The notes beneath the pieces were generated by a model. The model saw only the letters and a program-made list of their open reading frames with translations. It made no database searches and was not told the DNA's origin. Positions 27,009 through 35,597 of a DNA stretch of 64,000 bases are shown piece after piece. Source of the DNA: Allomesorhizobium sp043769475. GTDB lineage: Bacteria > Pseudomonadota > Alphaproteobacteria > Rhizobiales > Rhizobiaceae. A program made the position numbers and the translations under genes. The DNA lies in contig NZ_CP171729.1 of the NCBI RefSeq assembly GCF_043769475.1, positions 1,426,001 to 1,490,000 of the forward strand, in the 5' to 3' direction. Each line of letters opens with the position of its first letter. Position 1 is the first letter of the stretch.

Positions 27009-28520
27009 TCAAGCCGCGCCGCGCAGCGGTTGGCCCGCCACTTCGGCGAGCAGCCGGTCCATATCGATATCCGCGTTGCGGTGCTCGCCGACGATGGTGT
27101 GTTCGGACATCACCAATATGCGATCCGCCGTCTCCAGCGCTTCGTCGAGTTCGGTCACGAAGATCAGCGTCGCCCGTCCGCCGGAACTCGCCCGAAGCTT
27201 CGCCGCGATGTCACGCCTTGCCGAAATATCGACGCCCTGAAAAGGCTCGTCGAGGATGAAGAGGCTGGCCGGCTGCGACATCCAGCGCGCCACCATCACC
27301 TTCTGCTGATTGCCACCCGACAGCGTACCCATCTCGTCCCGTTCGGTCCGGCAGACAATGCCGAGGTCGCCGATCTGCCGCCGTGCGGTGGCCCGCTCGA
27401 CGTTGCGCCTGAGCACGCCCAGACCTGAAAGCCGCTTCAGGAACGGCAGGCTGATGTTCTCGTAGATGTTGAAATCCTGGACGATGCCGTTGTCGCCGCG
27501 GTCCTTGGCAACCAGAAAGACGCCGGCAGCGATCGCTTCGCCCGGCGTCGCCGGCGCGTAGCGCGTGCCGTTCAGCACCATCGTACCCGAGAGCGGCGCG
27601 CGCGCGCCGAACAGTGTCTCGGCCAATGCCGTCTTGCCGACGCCGACAAGGCCGGTGACGGCAACGACTTCGCCGGCTCCTAGCGTCAACGAGATTGGCC
27701 TGGCGCCCTCGGCGATGCGCAGGCCGTCGACGGCCAGAACCGTCTTTGCCGCCTCGTTGACAACGATCCGGTCGAGATGGATCCTGCGGCCGAGCATGGC
27801 GTTGACCGCGCCTTCATAGTCGAGTGGCTTATCCTCGAAGACGCCGCTGATCTTTCCGTCGCGCATCGAAACGATCCGGTCCGCCAATCGGCGGATGTCG
27901 GACATGCGGTGCGAGATGTAGAGGATCGCGACGCCATGCGCTCGCAGCCGGTCGATGACGGCGAAGAGCCGGGTCGCCTCCGCACTCGACAGGGAGGAGG
28001 TCGGCTCGTCGAGGATCAACACTTTCGGCTCGTGCGCCATGGCGCGCGCGATCGCCACCATTTGGCGATCGGCGAGCGACAGATTGTTGATCCGCGACCT
28101 GAGGTCGATGGCCAGACCCATACGGTCGGCCACGTTCTTCGCCTCACGGCGGACGCGGCGCGGATTGAAAAATGTCGGCGCGCCGCTTCCGCTCAGCCGG
28201 TCGAGCGTGAGATTGGTGGCGACATCAAGGTCGGCGACGACGCCGTCATTGATGTTCTGGTGCACGGTGACAACGCCGGACCGTATCGCCTCTGCAGGCG
28301 TAGCCGGCGCAAAATCATCGCCGCCTAGCTTCATTGCGCCGCCGTCGCGGGCATAGACACCGCTGATGATCTTGACGAGGGTGGATTTGCCGGCGCCGTT
28401 GGCGCCCATCAGCACTGTCACTTCGCCCGCATGCAGGTCGAGAGAGACGCCGCCAAGCACCTCAATCCGGCCAAAGGATTTTCTCAGCCCCTCCACGCGG
28501 AACACGGCATTTTCGACCAT
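27009..28520 (-). CDS. Sugar ABC transporter ATP-binding protein (two ATPase domains)
   Basis: 503 residues with two nucleotide-binding domains, as in RbsA. Domain 1: Walker A MGANGAGKSTL near 38, signature LSLADRQMV, Walker B VLILDEPTSSL. Domain 2: GLVGVGKTALAE (degenerate Walker A, as usual), LSGGNQQKVMVAR, LFILDEPFQGVD. GGGAGG lies just before the ATG at 28520; the frame is open to 28562 but that start lacks a ribosome site and lies close to the operator. First gene of the minus-strand importer operon. Confidence 0.93.
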   Translation of the reverse strand: MVENAVFRVEGLRKSFGRIEVLGGVSLDLHAGEVTVLMGANGAGKSTLVKIISGVYARDGGAMKLGGDDFAPATPAEAIRSGVVTVHQNINDGVVADLDVATNLTLDRLSGSGAPTFFNPRRVRREAKNVADRMGLAIDLRSRINNLSLADRQMVAIARAMAHEPKVLILDEPTSSLSSAEATRLFAVIDRLRAHGVAILYISHRMSDIRRLADRIVSMRDGKISGVFEDKPLDYEGAVNAMLGRRIHLDRIVVNEAAKTVLAVDGLRIAEGARPISLTLGAGEVVAVTGLVGVGKTALAETLFGARAPLSGTMVLNGTRYAPATPGEAIAAGVFLVAKDRGDNGIVQDFNIYENISLPFLKRLSGLGVLRRNVERATARRQIGDLGIVCRTERDEMGTLSGGNQQKVMVARWMSQPASLFILDEPFQGVDISARRDIAAKLRASSGGRATLIFVTELDEALETADRILVMSEHTIVGEHRNADIDMDRLLAEVAGQPLRGAA

Positions 28521-28557
28521 GCCTTTCCTCCCTGACTTCAACGCTATGAACAATGTC

Positions 28558-28586
28558 GGCAATTGTCAACACGATTGACAATTGCC
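28558..28586. promoter_or_regulatory. Perfect 12+12 bp palindrome, likely SorC-type operator
   Basis: GGCAATTGTCAA and TTGACAATTGCC are perfect inverted repeats with a 5-nt spacer, in the 143-bp gap between the divergent ATPase gene (start 28520) and mtnK (start 28664). Position lets one regulator control import and salvage genes together; the only local regulator is the SorC-type protein at 21680. Confidence 0.75.
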
Positions 28587-28663
28587 AGAGCGGTTCCTAG
28601 TTTGGACCAGTCGCCATTGCTCCATTATGATGGGAACACGCAGCGGGGGAGGCCGGAGTGACG

Positions 28664-29932
28664 ATGAGCGAACCGTTTGAAGCCTTGTCGATCGAGACAT
28701 TGGCCGCGAGGCTGGGCGCTACTGAGGCGCTGACGTCGCGGATTGGCGAAAACGCCTCGGCCTGGAAAGTGCGTGAGGTCGGCGACGGCAATTTGAACCT
28801 CGTCTTCATCGTCGAGGGCGAAAAAGGCGCCGCGGTGGTCAAGCAGGCGCTGCCCTATGTCCGTCTCGTTGGCGAAAGCTGGCCGCTGCCCTTGAAGCGC
28901 TCCTTCTTCGAATATCACGCTCTGACCCGCCAGCAGGCGAGGGCGCCGGGCTCGGTGCCGGAGATCTATCATTTCGACGAGAGCCAGGCGCTCATCGTCA
29001 TGGAGTATCTGTCGCCGCCGCACGTCATCCTGCGCAAGGCGCTGATCGAAGGCCGGCAGTTGCCGAACATCGCCAACGATATCGGCCTGTTCATGGCGCG
29101 CACGCTGTTCCGGGGCTCCGACCTCTCCATGCCGACCAAGGAGCGCAAGGCCGATCTGGCGCTGTTCGCCGACAATGTCGAGCTGTGCGACATCACCGAA
29201 AACCTGGTGTTCTCCGATCCCTATTTCGACGCGAAGATGAATCGCCACACCTCACCGCAGCTCGACGCGCTGGTTGCCGAATTGCGCGCCGACCGCGATG
29301 TTAAGGTTGAGGCTCAGCGCCTGAAGCATCTGTTTACGGCCAATGCCGAGACGCTGCTGCACGGCGACCTTCACTCCGGCTCGATCATGGTGACCGAGGC
29401 CGAAACGCGGATGATCGATCCGGAATTCGCCTTCTACGGCCCGATGGCCTTCGACGTCGGAATGTTGCTCGCCAATTTCTGGATGGCCTTCTTTTCGCAG
29501 CGAGGGCATGAGCACGACGGAGACCGCGCCACCACGCGCGTTTATCTCATCGACGTGATCGTCGAGACGTGGTCGGTATTCCGCAAGGAGTTTTCGCATC
29601 TCTGGCGCACCGAGCGGACGGGCATCCTCTATCAGAAAAGCCTGTTCGAGGATCAGGGCGACACGCTCGGCGCGGAACAGGCGCTCGACCAGATGCTTCA
29701 TTCCATCTGGACGGACATGCTGGGCTTCGCCGGCATCGAGATACACCGCCGCATTCTGGGCCTAGCGCACAATGCGGACTTCGAAACCATTGCTGATCAG
29801 GACCTGCGCGCTAACTGCGAGGCAAAGGCGCTGAAGTTCGGCCGTCAGATCGTGGTCAACAGGCGGAATATCCACAGCATCGACGAGGTCAACGCGCTCG
29901 CCATACTTATGGAAAAAGGAACCGTATCGTGA
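28664..29932 (+). CDS. mtnK: S-methyl-5-thioribose kinase
   Basis: 422 residues from ATG 28664; a GTG two codons earlier (28658) is an equal alternative, since GGGGGAGG and GGAG both fit. Kinase-like fold of the choline kinase/APH type: VGDGNLNLVFIVEG near 40, the catalytic loop LLHGDLHSGSIM near 226-237, and MIDPEFAFYGPMAFDVG (metal-binding DPE). MtnK phosphorylates methylthioribose at C1 with ATP; E. coli ExPEC-type homologues are tied to 5-deoxyribose as well. Overlaps mtnA by 4 nt, so translationally coupled. Confidence 0.94.
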   Translation: MSEPFEALSIETLAARLGATEALTSRIGENASAWKVREVGDGNLNLVFIVEGEKGAAVVKQALPYVRLVGESWPLPLKRSFFEYHALTRQQARAPGSVPEIYHFDESQALIVMEYLSPPHVILRKALIEGRQLPNIANDIGLFMARTLFRGSDLSMPTKERKADLALFADNVELCDITENLVFSDPYFDAKMNRHTSPQLDALVAELRADRDVKVEAQRLKHLFTANAETLLHGDLHSGSIMVTEAETRMIDPEFAFYGPMAFDVGMLLANFWMAFFSQRGHEHDGDRATTRVYLIDVIVETWSVFRKEFSHLWRTERTGILYQKSLFEDQGDTLGAEQALDQMLHSIWTDMLGFAGIEIHRRILGLAHNADFETIADQDLRANCEAKALKFGRQIVVNRRNIHSIDEVNALAILMEKGTVS

Positions 29933-31023
29933 AAGTTGCGGACCGCCACTACCGCACCATCTGGCCGGGCGAGGATGGCCGCTCGGTCGAGATCATCGAC
30001 CAGCGCTGGCTGCCACACGATTTCCGCGTCGAGAGGATCGACACCGTTGCCGGCATCGCCACCGCGATCCGCGACATGTGGGTTCGCGGCGCGCCGCTGA
30101 TCGGGGTGACGGCAGCCTACGGCGTGGCGATCCAGATGGCCGACGATCCGTCTGATGAGGCGCTCGACGCGGTCTGGGAAACGCTGCACGAGACGCGGCC
30201 GACCGCTATCAATCTGCGATGGGCGCTGGACGAGATGCGCGCCTTCCTGCGACCGCTGTCGCTAGAGCAGCGCGCCGAGGCCGCCTTTCGCCGGGCCGGC
30301 GAGATTGCCGACGAGGATGTCGGGCTGAACCGAAATATCGGCGTCAACGGACTGGCGATCATCAAGGAGATTGCGGCCGGAAAGAAGCCTGGCGCGCCGG
30401 TGAACATACTGACGCACTGCAATGCCGGCTGGCTGGCGACCGTCGATTACGGCACCGCCACTGCCCCGATTTATCTGGCGGTGGAAGAAGGAATTCCGGT
30501 TCACGTCTATGTCGACGAGACGCGCCCGCGCAATCAGGGTGCGCAGCTGACCGCCTGGGAAATGGCCGGGCATGGCGTGCCTCACACGCTGATCGTCGAC
30601 AATGCCGGCGGCCACCTTATGCAGCGAGGCGAAATCGATATGGTGATCGTCGGCACCGACCGCACCACGGCCAATGGCGACGTCTGCAACAAGATCGGCA
30701 CCTATCTGAAGGCGCTCGCGGCGCACGACAACGGCGTGCCGTTCTATGTCGGGCTGCCGTCGCCGACCATCGACTGGACAGTCGGCGACGGTCTCAAGGA
30801 AATTCCGATCGAGCAGCGCTCGGGCGACGAAGTGTCGTTCGTCTGGGGCAAGACGGCGTCCGGCGAGATCGTGCAGGTGCGTGTCTCGCCCGAGGCTACC
30901 GGCGCTGCGAACCCTGCCTTCGACGTGACCCCGGCGCGGCTGGTGACGGGGCTGATCACCGAGCGTGGCATCGCGAAGGCGTCGCGCGAGGGATTGAAGG
31001 CGCTGTTCCCGGAACGGAGCTGA
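29929..31023 (+). CDS. mtnA: S-methyl-5-thioribose-1-phosphate isomerase
   Basis: 364 residues, normal length. The eIF2B-alpha-like fold carries VRGAPLIGVTAAYG near 45, the catalytic Cys in ILTHCNAGWLAT (about 163) and Asp in IVGTDRTTANGDVCNKIGT (about 244). It isomerises methylthioribose 1-phosphate to methylthioribulose 1-phosphate (5-deoxyribose 1-phosphate also fits the family). GTG start inside the end of mtnK. In this window no dehydratase (MtnB) or enolase-phosphatase follows, so the ketose phosphate most likely goes to the aldolase encoded at 22724. Confidence 0.95.
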   Translation: MKVADRHYRTIWPGEDGRSVEIIDQRWLPHDFRVERIDTVAGIATAIRDMWVRGAPLIGVTAAYGVAIQMADDPSDEALDAVWETLHETRPTAINLRWALDEMRAFLRPLSLEQRAEAAFRRAGEIADEDVGLNRNIGVNGLAIIKEIAAGKKPGAPVNILTHCNAGWLATVDYGTATAPIYLAVEEGIPVHVYVDETRPRNQGAQLTAWEMAGHGVPHTLIVDNAGGHLMQRGEIDMVIVGTDRTTANGDVCNKIGTYLKALAAHDNGVPFYVGLPSPTIDWTVGDGLKEIPIEQRSGDEVSFVWGKTASGEIVQVRVSPEATGAANPAFDVTPARLVTGLITERGIAKASREGLKALFPERS

Positions 31024-31543
31024 GGGACGATAGCGCCCCTCTCCTGTCAGCATCTGTCAGGAATGTTTTCCTTGGCTTTGTCCACACCCTCCCTCAATGC
31101 CCGCATACTTCATCCCGGCAGCTTGCTGGTGGGAACGGGTGTGCACGACCGGCATCCAGGCAAGTGTGGCGCCGGAGATGATTCCCGCATGGTCGTGCGG
31201 GGCGCTCCGGCCCCGGGTCGAACCTGTGCGCCCGCGCTTTGTCCCAGATTACCGGGACAGGGCATGGGCCGGGAGCGGCAAGGGGAGAAAACGCCGGCGG
31301 CGCATGGCAGCGCGTCACTAAATTAAATTGATTAGGCGTCGCTGCCATGCGCCGCTTCCCACAAATGGCCAGACGCGAAAGCGGGCGTGGCAACGGAGAG
31401 GTGCGCCTTCACATGACCCGGAAGACAAAACCCCAAGATCGAGTTCAGCCCCGATTGCGGCGAAGCCCCGAGGGTCCGAAGCGGAGAGGTGCGCTACAAA
31501 ACCTTAGTCGAAAAAGAAGCCATCCATCGACGAGGGTGAGACG
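31024..31543. other. 520-bp intergenic region rich in inverted repeats, no gene supported
   Basis: Small frames exist but lack ribosome sites and protein character. The region holds a 16+16 bp perfect inverted repeat (31297-31355), a TCCC/GGGA hairpin near 31243-31260, and the 13-mer CGGAGAGGTGCGC twice (31394-31406, 31482-31494). It separates the salvage locus from the uronate regulon and could be a degenerate repeat element. It may end both converging transcripts. Confidence 0.45.
31297..31355. repeat. 16-bp perfect inverted repeat with AT-rich loop
   Basis: GCGGCGCATGGCAGCG at 31297-31312 and its exact complement at 31340-31355 enclose a 27-nt loop containing AATTAAATTGATT. Too long and T-poor for an ordinary terminator; may be a palindromic repeat unit or a transcript-stabilising hairpin downstream of mtnA and kdgF. 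Confidence 0.7.
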
Positions 31544-31879
31544 TTACAAAAAGTCGGCCCTGTGCGGCGTGAACGTGTCGACCAGCCGGCCAGCTTCGAC
31601 CGCCTTCACCCCGTGTACAAGATTTGACGGGACGATAAAGCTGCTTCCCGCCTCCAGCGTTTCGGTCCGCCCGTCGATGGTGACCTCGAAACGGCCTTCG
31701 GCGATGTAGCTCGACTGCACATGCGGGTGAGAATGAAGCGCGCCGACACCGCCTTTCTCGAAGGCGAACTCCACGACCATCAGTTCGTCAGTGTAGAGGA
31801 CGACGCGTCGGCGGTTCCCGTCGGGAGTAGGCGTCCACATTCCTTCGCCCGGATGCGAAAAAATCTTTTGTTTGGACAT
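31544..31879 (-). CDS. kdgF: KdgF-like cupin, unsaturated uronate ring-opening
   Basis: 111 residues, a single cupin barrel. Metal ligands lie in LHSHPHVQSSYIAEGRFEV (His-x-His...Glu) and a later His in SNLVHGVK. KdgF converts cyclic 4,5-unsaturated galacturonate/mannuronate monomers to the linear 5-keto-4-deoxyuronate (DKI). AGGAG lies 6 nt before the ATG. It is last in the operon after kduI and kduD, exactly the enzymes that act on its product, which supports the name; cupins alone are not diagnostic. Confidence 0.8.
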   Translation of the reverse strand: MSKQKIFSHPGEGMWTPTPDGNRRRVVLYTDELMVVEFAFEKGGVGALHSHPHVQSSYIAEGRFEVTIDGRTETLEAGSSFIVPSNLVHGVKAVEAGRLVDTFTPHRADFL

Positions 31880-31888
31880 TGCAAGCTC

Positions 31889-32653
31889 CTATCTCGCCAG
31901 CCAACCGCCGTCGACGGGGATGACTGCGCCATGCATGTAGTTGGAAGCCGGCGCCAGAAGAAAGACCGCGGCGTCGCCTATGTCGGCGGGAACACCCCAG
32001 CGGCCGGCCGGAATCCGTGCCAGGATCGAGGTGCTGCGATCCGGATCGGCGCGCAGGGCGGCGGTGTTGTTGGTCTCGATGTAGCCCGGCGCGATGGCGT
32101 TGACGTTGACGCCCTTCTGCGCCCATTCGCAGGCGAGCAGCCGCGTGATACCGAGCGCGCCGTGCTTCGAGGCGGTGTAGGACGCGACCCGGATGCCGCC
32201 CTGGAAGGAAAGCACCGAGGCGACATTGACGATGCGGCCCTGGCGCTGCTCGGCCATAACGCGGCGGCCGAACGACTGGCAGAGGAAGAACAGCGACTTC
32301 AGATTGACGTCCATGACGTCGTCCCAGTCGGCTTCGGTGAAGTCGACCGCGTCGGCGCGCCGGATGATGCCGGCATTGTTGACCAGCCCGTCGATCGGCC
32401 CGTGCGATTCCCAGGCTTGATCGAGCATCGCCTGCGCCGCTTCATGGTCGCCGAGGTCGCAGCCGATCTCCACGAACTTTGCGCCGGCCGCCGAGACCAA
32501 TCGCGCCGTCTCGTCCATGGACGAGCGACCGACGCCTATGACTTCGCCGCCGGCCTTGGCGATCGAAATTGCGATTCCCTGGCCGATGCCGGTGTTGGCG
32601 CCGGTGACGACGATGCGCTTGCCGGCGAGGCTGAAGGCGGAAAGATCACTCAT
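31889..32653 (-). CDS. kduD: 2-keto-3-deoxygluconate/2,5-diketo-3-deoxygluconate oxidoreductase (SDR)
   Basis: 254 residues, classical SDR. TGANTGIGQG near 17, NNAGI near 91, Ser-143 region SVLSFQGG, and YTASKHGALGI with catalytic Tyr and Lys near 157-161. KduD reduces DKII to 2-keto-3-deoxygluconate. The stop lies 10 nt from kdgF and the start overlaps kduI by 4 nt, giving an uninterrupted kduI-kduD-kdgF order. Family members without context would be ambiguous; the neighbours decide the call. Confidence 0.9.
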   Translation of the reverse strand: MSDLSAFSLAGKRIVVTGANTGIGQGIAISIAKAGGEVIGVGRSSMDETARLVSAAGAKFVEIGCDLGDHEAAQAMLDQAWESHGPIDGLVNNAGIIRRADAVDFTEADWDDVMDVNLKSLFFLCQSFGRRVMAEQRQGRIVNVASVLSFQGGIRVASYTASKHGALGITRLLACEWAQKGVNVNAIAPGYIETNNTAALRADPDRSTSILARIPAGRWGVPADIGDAAVFLLAPASNYMHGAVIPVDGGWLAR

Positions 32654-33501
32654 CGCAAGTCACCGATCGCGACTGGGTCGACGTCGGTGTAGTCGACATT
32701 GTCGCCGGCCATTGCCCAGATGAAGGCATAGTTGGACGTGCCGGCGCCCGAATGGATCGACCAGCCGGGCGACAGGATCGCTTCCTCGTTCTTGATGACG
32801 AGATGGCGCGTCTCGTCCGGTTCGCCCATGAAATGGAACACCCGCGCCGCCTCGGGCAGGTCGAAATAGAGATAGGCTTCCGAGCGCCGGTCATGGATGT
32901 GGCAGGGCATGGTGTTCCACACCGACCCCGGAGCGAGCTGCGTCATGCCGACGACGAGCTGGCAGGTCTTTGCGCCTTCCGGATGGATGAACTGGAAGAT
33001 CGACCGCTCGTTGGAGGTCGCCTGGCTGCCGAGGTCGAGCCGCTTGGCGTCGCCGATCTTTATGTGCGTCGTCGGGTGAGACTGGTGGGCGGGCGCGCTC
33101 AAGAGATAAAATTTGGCCGGGGCCGAAGCGTCGGCCGAGGCGAAGGAAACCGATTCCACGCCCATGCCGACATAGATCATGTCGCGAGGGCCGACCGCAT
33201 AGGATTGCCCGCCCGCCTCGACCGTGCCTGCGCCGCCGACATTGACGGCGATGAGTTCGCGCCGGTCGAGAAAATTCTTCGTGCCGGTCGGCTTGATCGC
33301 CTCCAGCGCCAGCGGTTCGCCGACAGGCATAGCGCCGCCGACGATCATCCGGTCGTAATGCGTGTAGGTGAGCGAAATGCGGCCGCCCTGGAAAAGGCCT
33401 TCAATGTGGAAATTGTGCCTGAGCTCATCGGTGCCCATCGCGGCAGCCGCGGCGGGATCGATGGCGAAGCGGGATGCGTAGTCGATATGGTTTTGAGTCA
33501 T
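32650..33501 (-). CDS. kduI: 5-keto-4-deoxyuronate isomerase
   Basis: 283 residues, normal for KduI. A two-cupin fold with the zinc site in the C-terminal half: MPCHIHDRRSEAYLYFDL (His-x-His and Glu), and a later His in GWSIHSGAGTSNYAFIWAM. LDRRELIAVNVGGAGTVEAG and RDMIYVGMG near 77-115 are also conserved. It converts DKI to DKII (3-deoxy-D-glycero-2,5-hexodiulosonate). Downstream of the FadR-type regulator by 25 nt. Confidence 0.95.
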   Translation of the reverse strand: MTQNHIDYASRFAIDPAAAAAMGTDELRHNFHIEGLFQGGRISLTYTHYDRMIVGGAMPVGEPLALEAIKPTGTKNFLDRRELIAVNVGGAGTVEAGGQSYAVGPRDMIYVGMGVESVSFASADASAPAKFYLLSAPAHQSHPTTHIKIGDAKRLDLGSQATSNERSIFQFIHPEGAKTCQLVVGMTQLAPGSVWNTMPCHIHDRRSEAYLYFDLPEAARVFHFMGEPDETRHLVIKNEEAILSPGWSIHSGAGTSNYAFIWAMAGDNVDYTDVDPVAIGDLR

Positions 33502-33526
33502 GAAACTGCTTTCTGGGGGAGGATGC

Positions 33527-34303
33527 TCAGGAGGAACGGGGCTTGCCGATGCCCAGCATGTATTCGGCCTGCTGGCCGTTGAGCCGGGCGCGGTAGCGCT
33601 CCTGGCTGGCCGAGAGGTGAGCGCGCATGGCCGCGCGGGCGGAATCCGGATCGCTCGCGGATATGGCGTTCAGAATGGCAAGATGCTCGCGCTGCAGGCC
33701 AACCTGGTATTCATGGGTGAGAACGCTCTCGGTCCCCCAGGGCGACGCCACGTCGCAGGGAATGGTCCGGCTGCCGAGCGCGTCCAGAACCTCGACGTAG
33801 AACGGATTGTTGGTGGCCGCGGCGATGGCGCGGTGGAAGGCGAAGTCGACCTTGCCGGTCGCCTGCCTCGAATCAAGCAGCCGCTCGAACTCGAAGAACG
33901 CCTCCTGGATGCGCGCCTCCTGCGCGCTGTTGCGGCGGGTCGCGGCAAGGCCCGCGCTTTCGATCTCGATGCCCATGCGTACTTCCAGCACGTTCAGCGC
34001 ATGCGAGATCTTGTTGCCGAGTTCATGGCTTATAGCGGCAAACGCCTGCGCCGGATGATTGATGACGAAGACGCCGGCGCCCTGCCTCGCCTCGACCAGC
34101 CCGTCGGCCGCGAGCGTTGCGATCGCTTCGCGGATAACGGTGCGGCTGACGCCGAAGGTTTCGGTCAACTGGCTCTCGGTCGGCAGCTTCTGGCCGGGCG
34201 CGAATTCCCCGGACAGAACCTGCCCGCGGATGGCCGAAACCACGCTTTCGGACAGCTTCGGCCTGCGCTCGATCCTCAGATCGACAGCTGTTTCGGACGC
34301 CAT
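33527..34303 (-). CDS. FadR-subfamily GntR transcriptional regulator of uronate genes
   Basis: 258 residues. Winged helix at 15-85 with SGEFAPGQKLPTESQLTETFGVSRTVIREAIATLAADGLVEARQG features; the all-helical FCD effector domain occupies about 100-245 with EVRMGIEIESAGLAA and DFAFHRAIAAATNN (metal-binding Asp/His). It lies inside the operon between TRAP dctM and kduI, like UxuR/ExuR-type regulators of uronate catabolism. Likely target is the palindrome at 38807-38831. Effector probably a uronate or KDG-pathway intermediate. Confidence 0.88.
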   Translation of the reverse strand: MASETAVDLRIERRPKLSESVVSAIRGQVLSGEFAPGQKLPTESQLTETFGVSRTVIREAIATLAADGLVEARQGAGVFVINHPAQAFAAISHELGNKISHALNVLEVRMGIEIESAGLAATRRNSAQEARIQEAFFEFERLLDSRQATGKVDFAFHRAIAAATNNPFYVEVLDALGSRTIPCDVASPWGTESVLTHEYQVGLQREHLAILNAISASDPDSARAAMRAHLSASQERYRARLNGQQAEYMLGIGKPRSS

Positions 34304-34312
34304 GTCGCTCTC

Positions 34313-35593
34313 CTATTTGAACACGCCCGGCAGCCACAGCGAAATTGCCGGGATGTAGGTTACCAGTCCGAGCACCACGAGCCCCGCGCCATAGAACGGC
34401 CAGATCGAGCGCATGGCTTCCCACACCGAGATTTTGCCGACAGCACAGGCCACGAACTGGACGGCGCCGACCGGCGGCGTGTTCAGCCCGATGCCGAAAT
34501 TCAGGATCATGATCACGCCGAAATGCACCGGATCGATGCCGTAGGCCTGCGCCACCGGCAGGAAGATCGGCGTGCAGATGATGATGGTCGGTCCCATATC
34601 CATGAATGTGCCAAGCACAAGCATCAGGACGTTGAGCAGGAGCAGCACCGTCAGCGGGTCGTCGGCGACGGCCTTCATCCAGGCTACCAGCGAGGCCGGC
34701 ACCTTGAGGAAAGCCATGAGCCAGGAGAAGGCGGCGGCGGTGCCGATGATCAAAAGCACCATCGCAGTCGTACGCACCGCGCCCTGCGTGGCATGAACGA
34801 AATCGTTCCAACTCATCTGCCGGTAAACGAAAAAGGTTATCAGCAACGCGTAAAGCACGGCGATGCATGAGCTTTCCGTCGCCGTGAAGATGCCGGACCT
34901 CACCCCGCCGAAGATGATGGCGATCAGCAGAAGCCCGGGCAGCGCGACAGCGAGCAGATGCGCCACCATGGCAAAGCCGGGGAACGGTTCTACCGGATAA
35001 CCCCGAGAGCGCGCGACGATATAAGCGGTCACCATCAGAGCAATCGCGAGCAAGAGGCCGGGCAATATGCCGGCGGTGAACAGGTCGGCGATGGAGATTT
35101 TGCCGCCGGCGGAAATCGAATAGATGATCATGTTGTGCGATGGCGGCAAAAGCAGCGCGATCAGCGCCGCCATTGAGGTGACGTTGACAGCATAATCCGC
35201 GCCGTAGCCGCGCTGCTTCATTTGCGGGATCATCAGGCCGCCGACGGCCGCGGCTTCCGCCACTGCCGAGCCGGAAATGCCGCCGAACAGCGTCGCGGTG
35301 ACGATGTTGACCTGGCCGAGGCCGCCACGCACGTGGCCTACCAACGATGCGGCAAAGGCGACAATGCGGCTGGCGATGCCGCCGCGCACCATCAGATCGC
35401 CGGCGTAGATGAAGAAAGGGATGGCAAGCAGCGAAAACACGCTCATGCCGGAATTCAGCCGCTGGAAGACGACCAGCGGCGGCAGGCCCATATAGAGTAC
35501 CGTCGCGAAGCTGGCGACGCCGAGGCAAAAGGCGATCGGCGTGCCGATCAGCATCAAAGCGGTGAAGACACCGAACAGGATCCAGAGTTCCAT
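34313..35593 (-). CDS. TRAP transporter large permease (DctM family)
   Basis: 426 residues, about twelve hydrophobic helices. N-terminal LWILFGVFTALMLIGTPIAF, GLPPLVVFQRLNSGM, PFFIYAGDLMVRGGIA and ATLFGGISGSAVAEAAAVGG are the standard DctM signatures. It is the ion-coupled transport channel. Stop lies 9 nt from the regulator and start 4 nt from dctQ. Works with the DctQ and DctP proteins encoded upstream. The three are not fused. Confidence 0.94.
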   Translation of the reverse strand: MELWILFGVFTALMLIGTPIAFCLGVASFATVLYMGLPPLVVFQRLNSGMSVFSLLAIPFFIYAGDLMVRGGIASRIVAFAASLVGHVRGGLGQVNIVTATLFGGISGSAVAEAAAVGGLMIPQMKQRGYGADYAVNVTSMAALIALLLPPSHNMIIYSISAGGKISIADLFTAGILPGLLLAIALMVTAYIVARSRGYPVEPFPGFAMVAHLLAVALPGLLLIAIIFGGVRSGIFTATESSCIAVLYALLITFFVYRQMSWNDFVHATQGAVRTTAMVLLIIGTAAAFSWLMAFLKVPASLVAWMKAVADDPLTVLLLLNVLMLVLGTFMDMGPTIIICTPIFLPVAQAYGIDPVHFGVIMILNFGIGLNTPPVGAVQFVACAVGKISVWEAMRSIWPFYGAGLVVLGLVTYIPAISLWLPGVFK

Positions 35594-35597
35594 CGCG

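Noticed and set aside
31347..31709. 120-codon plus-strand frame spanning the repeat-rich gap and kdgF
   Set aside because: It has no ribosome site, a basic low-complexity product and runs antisense into kdgF.
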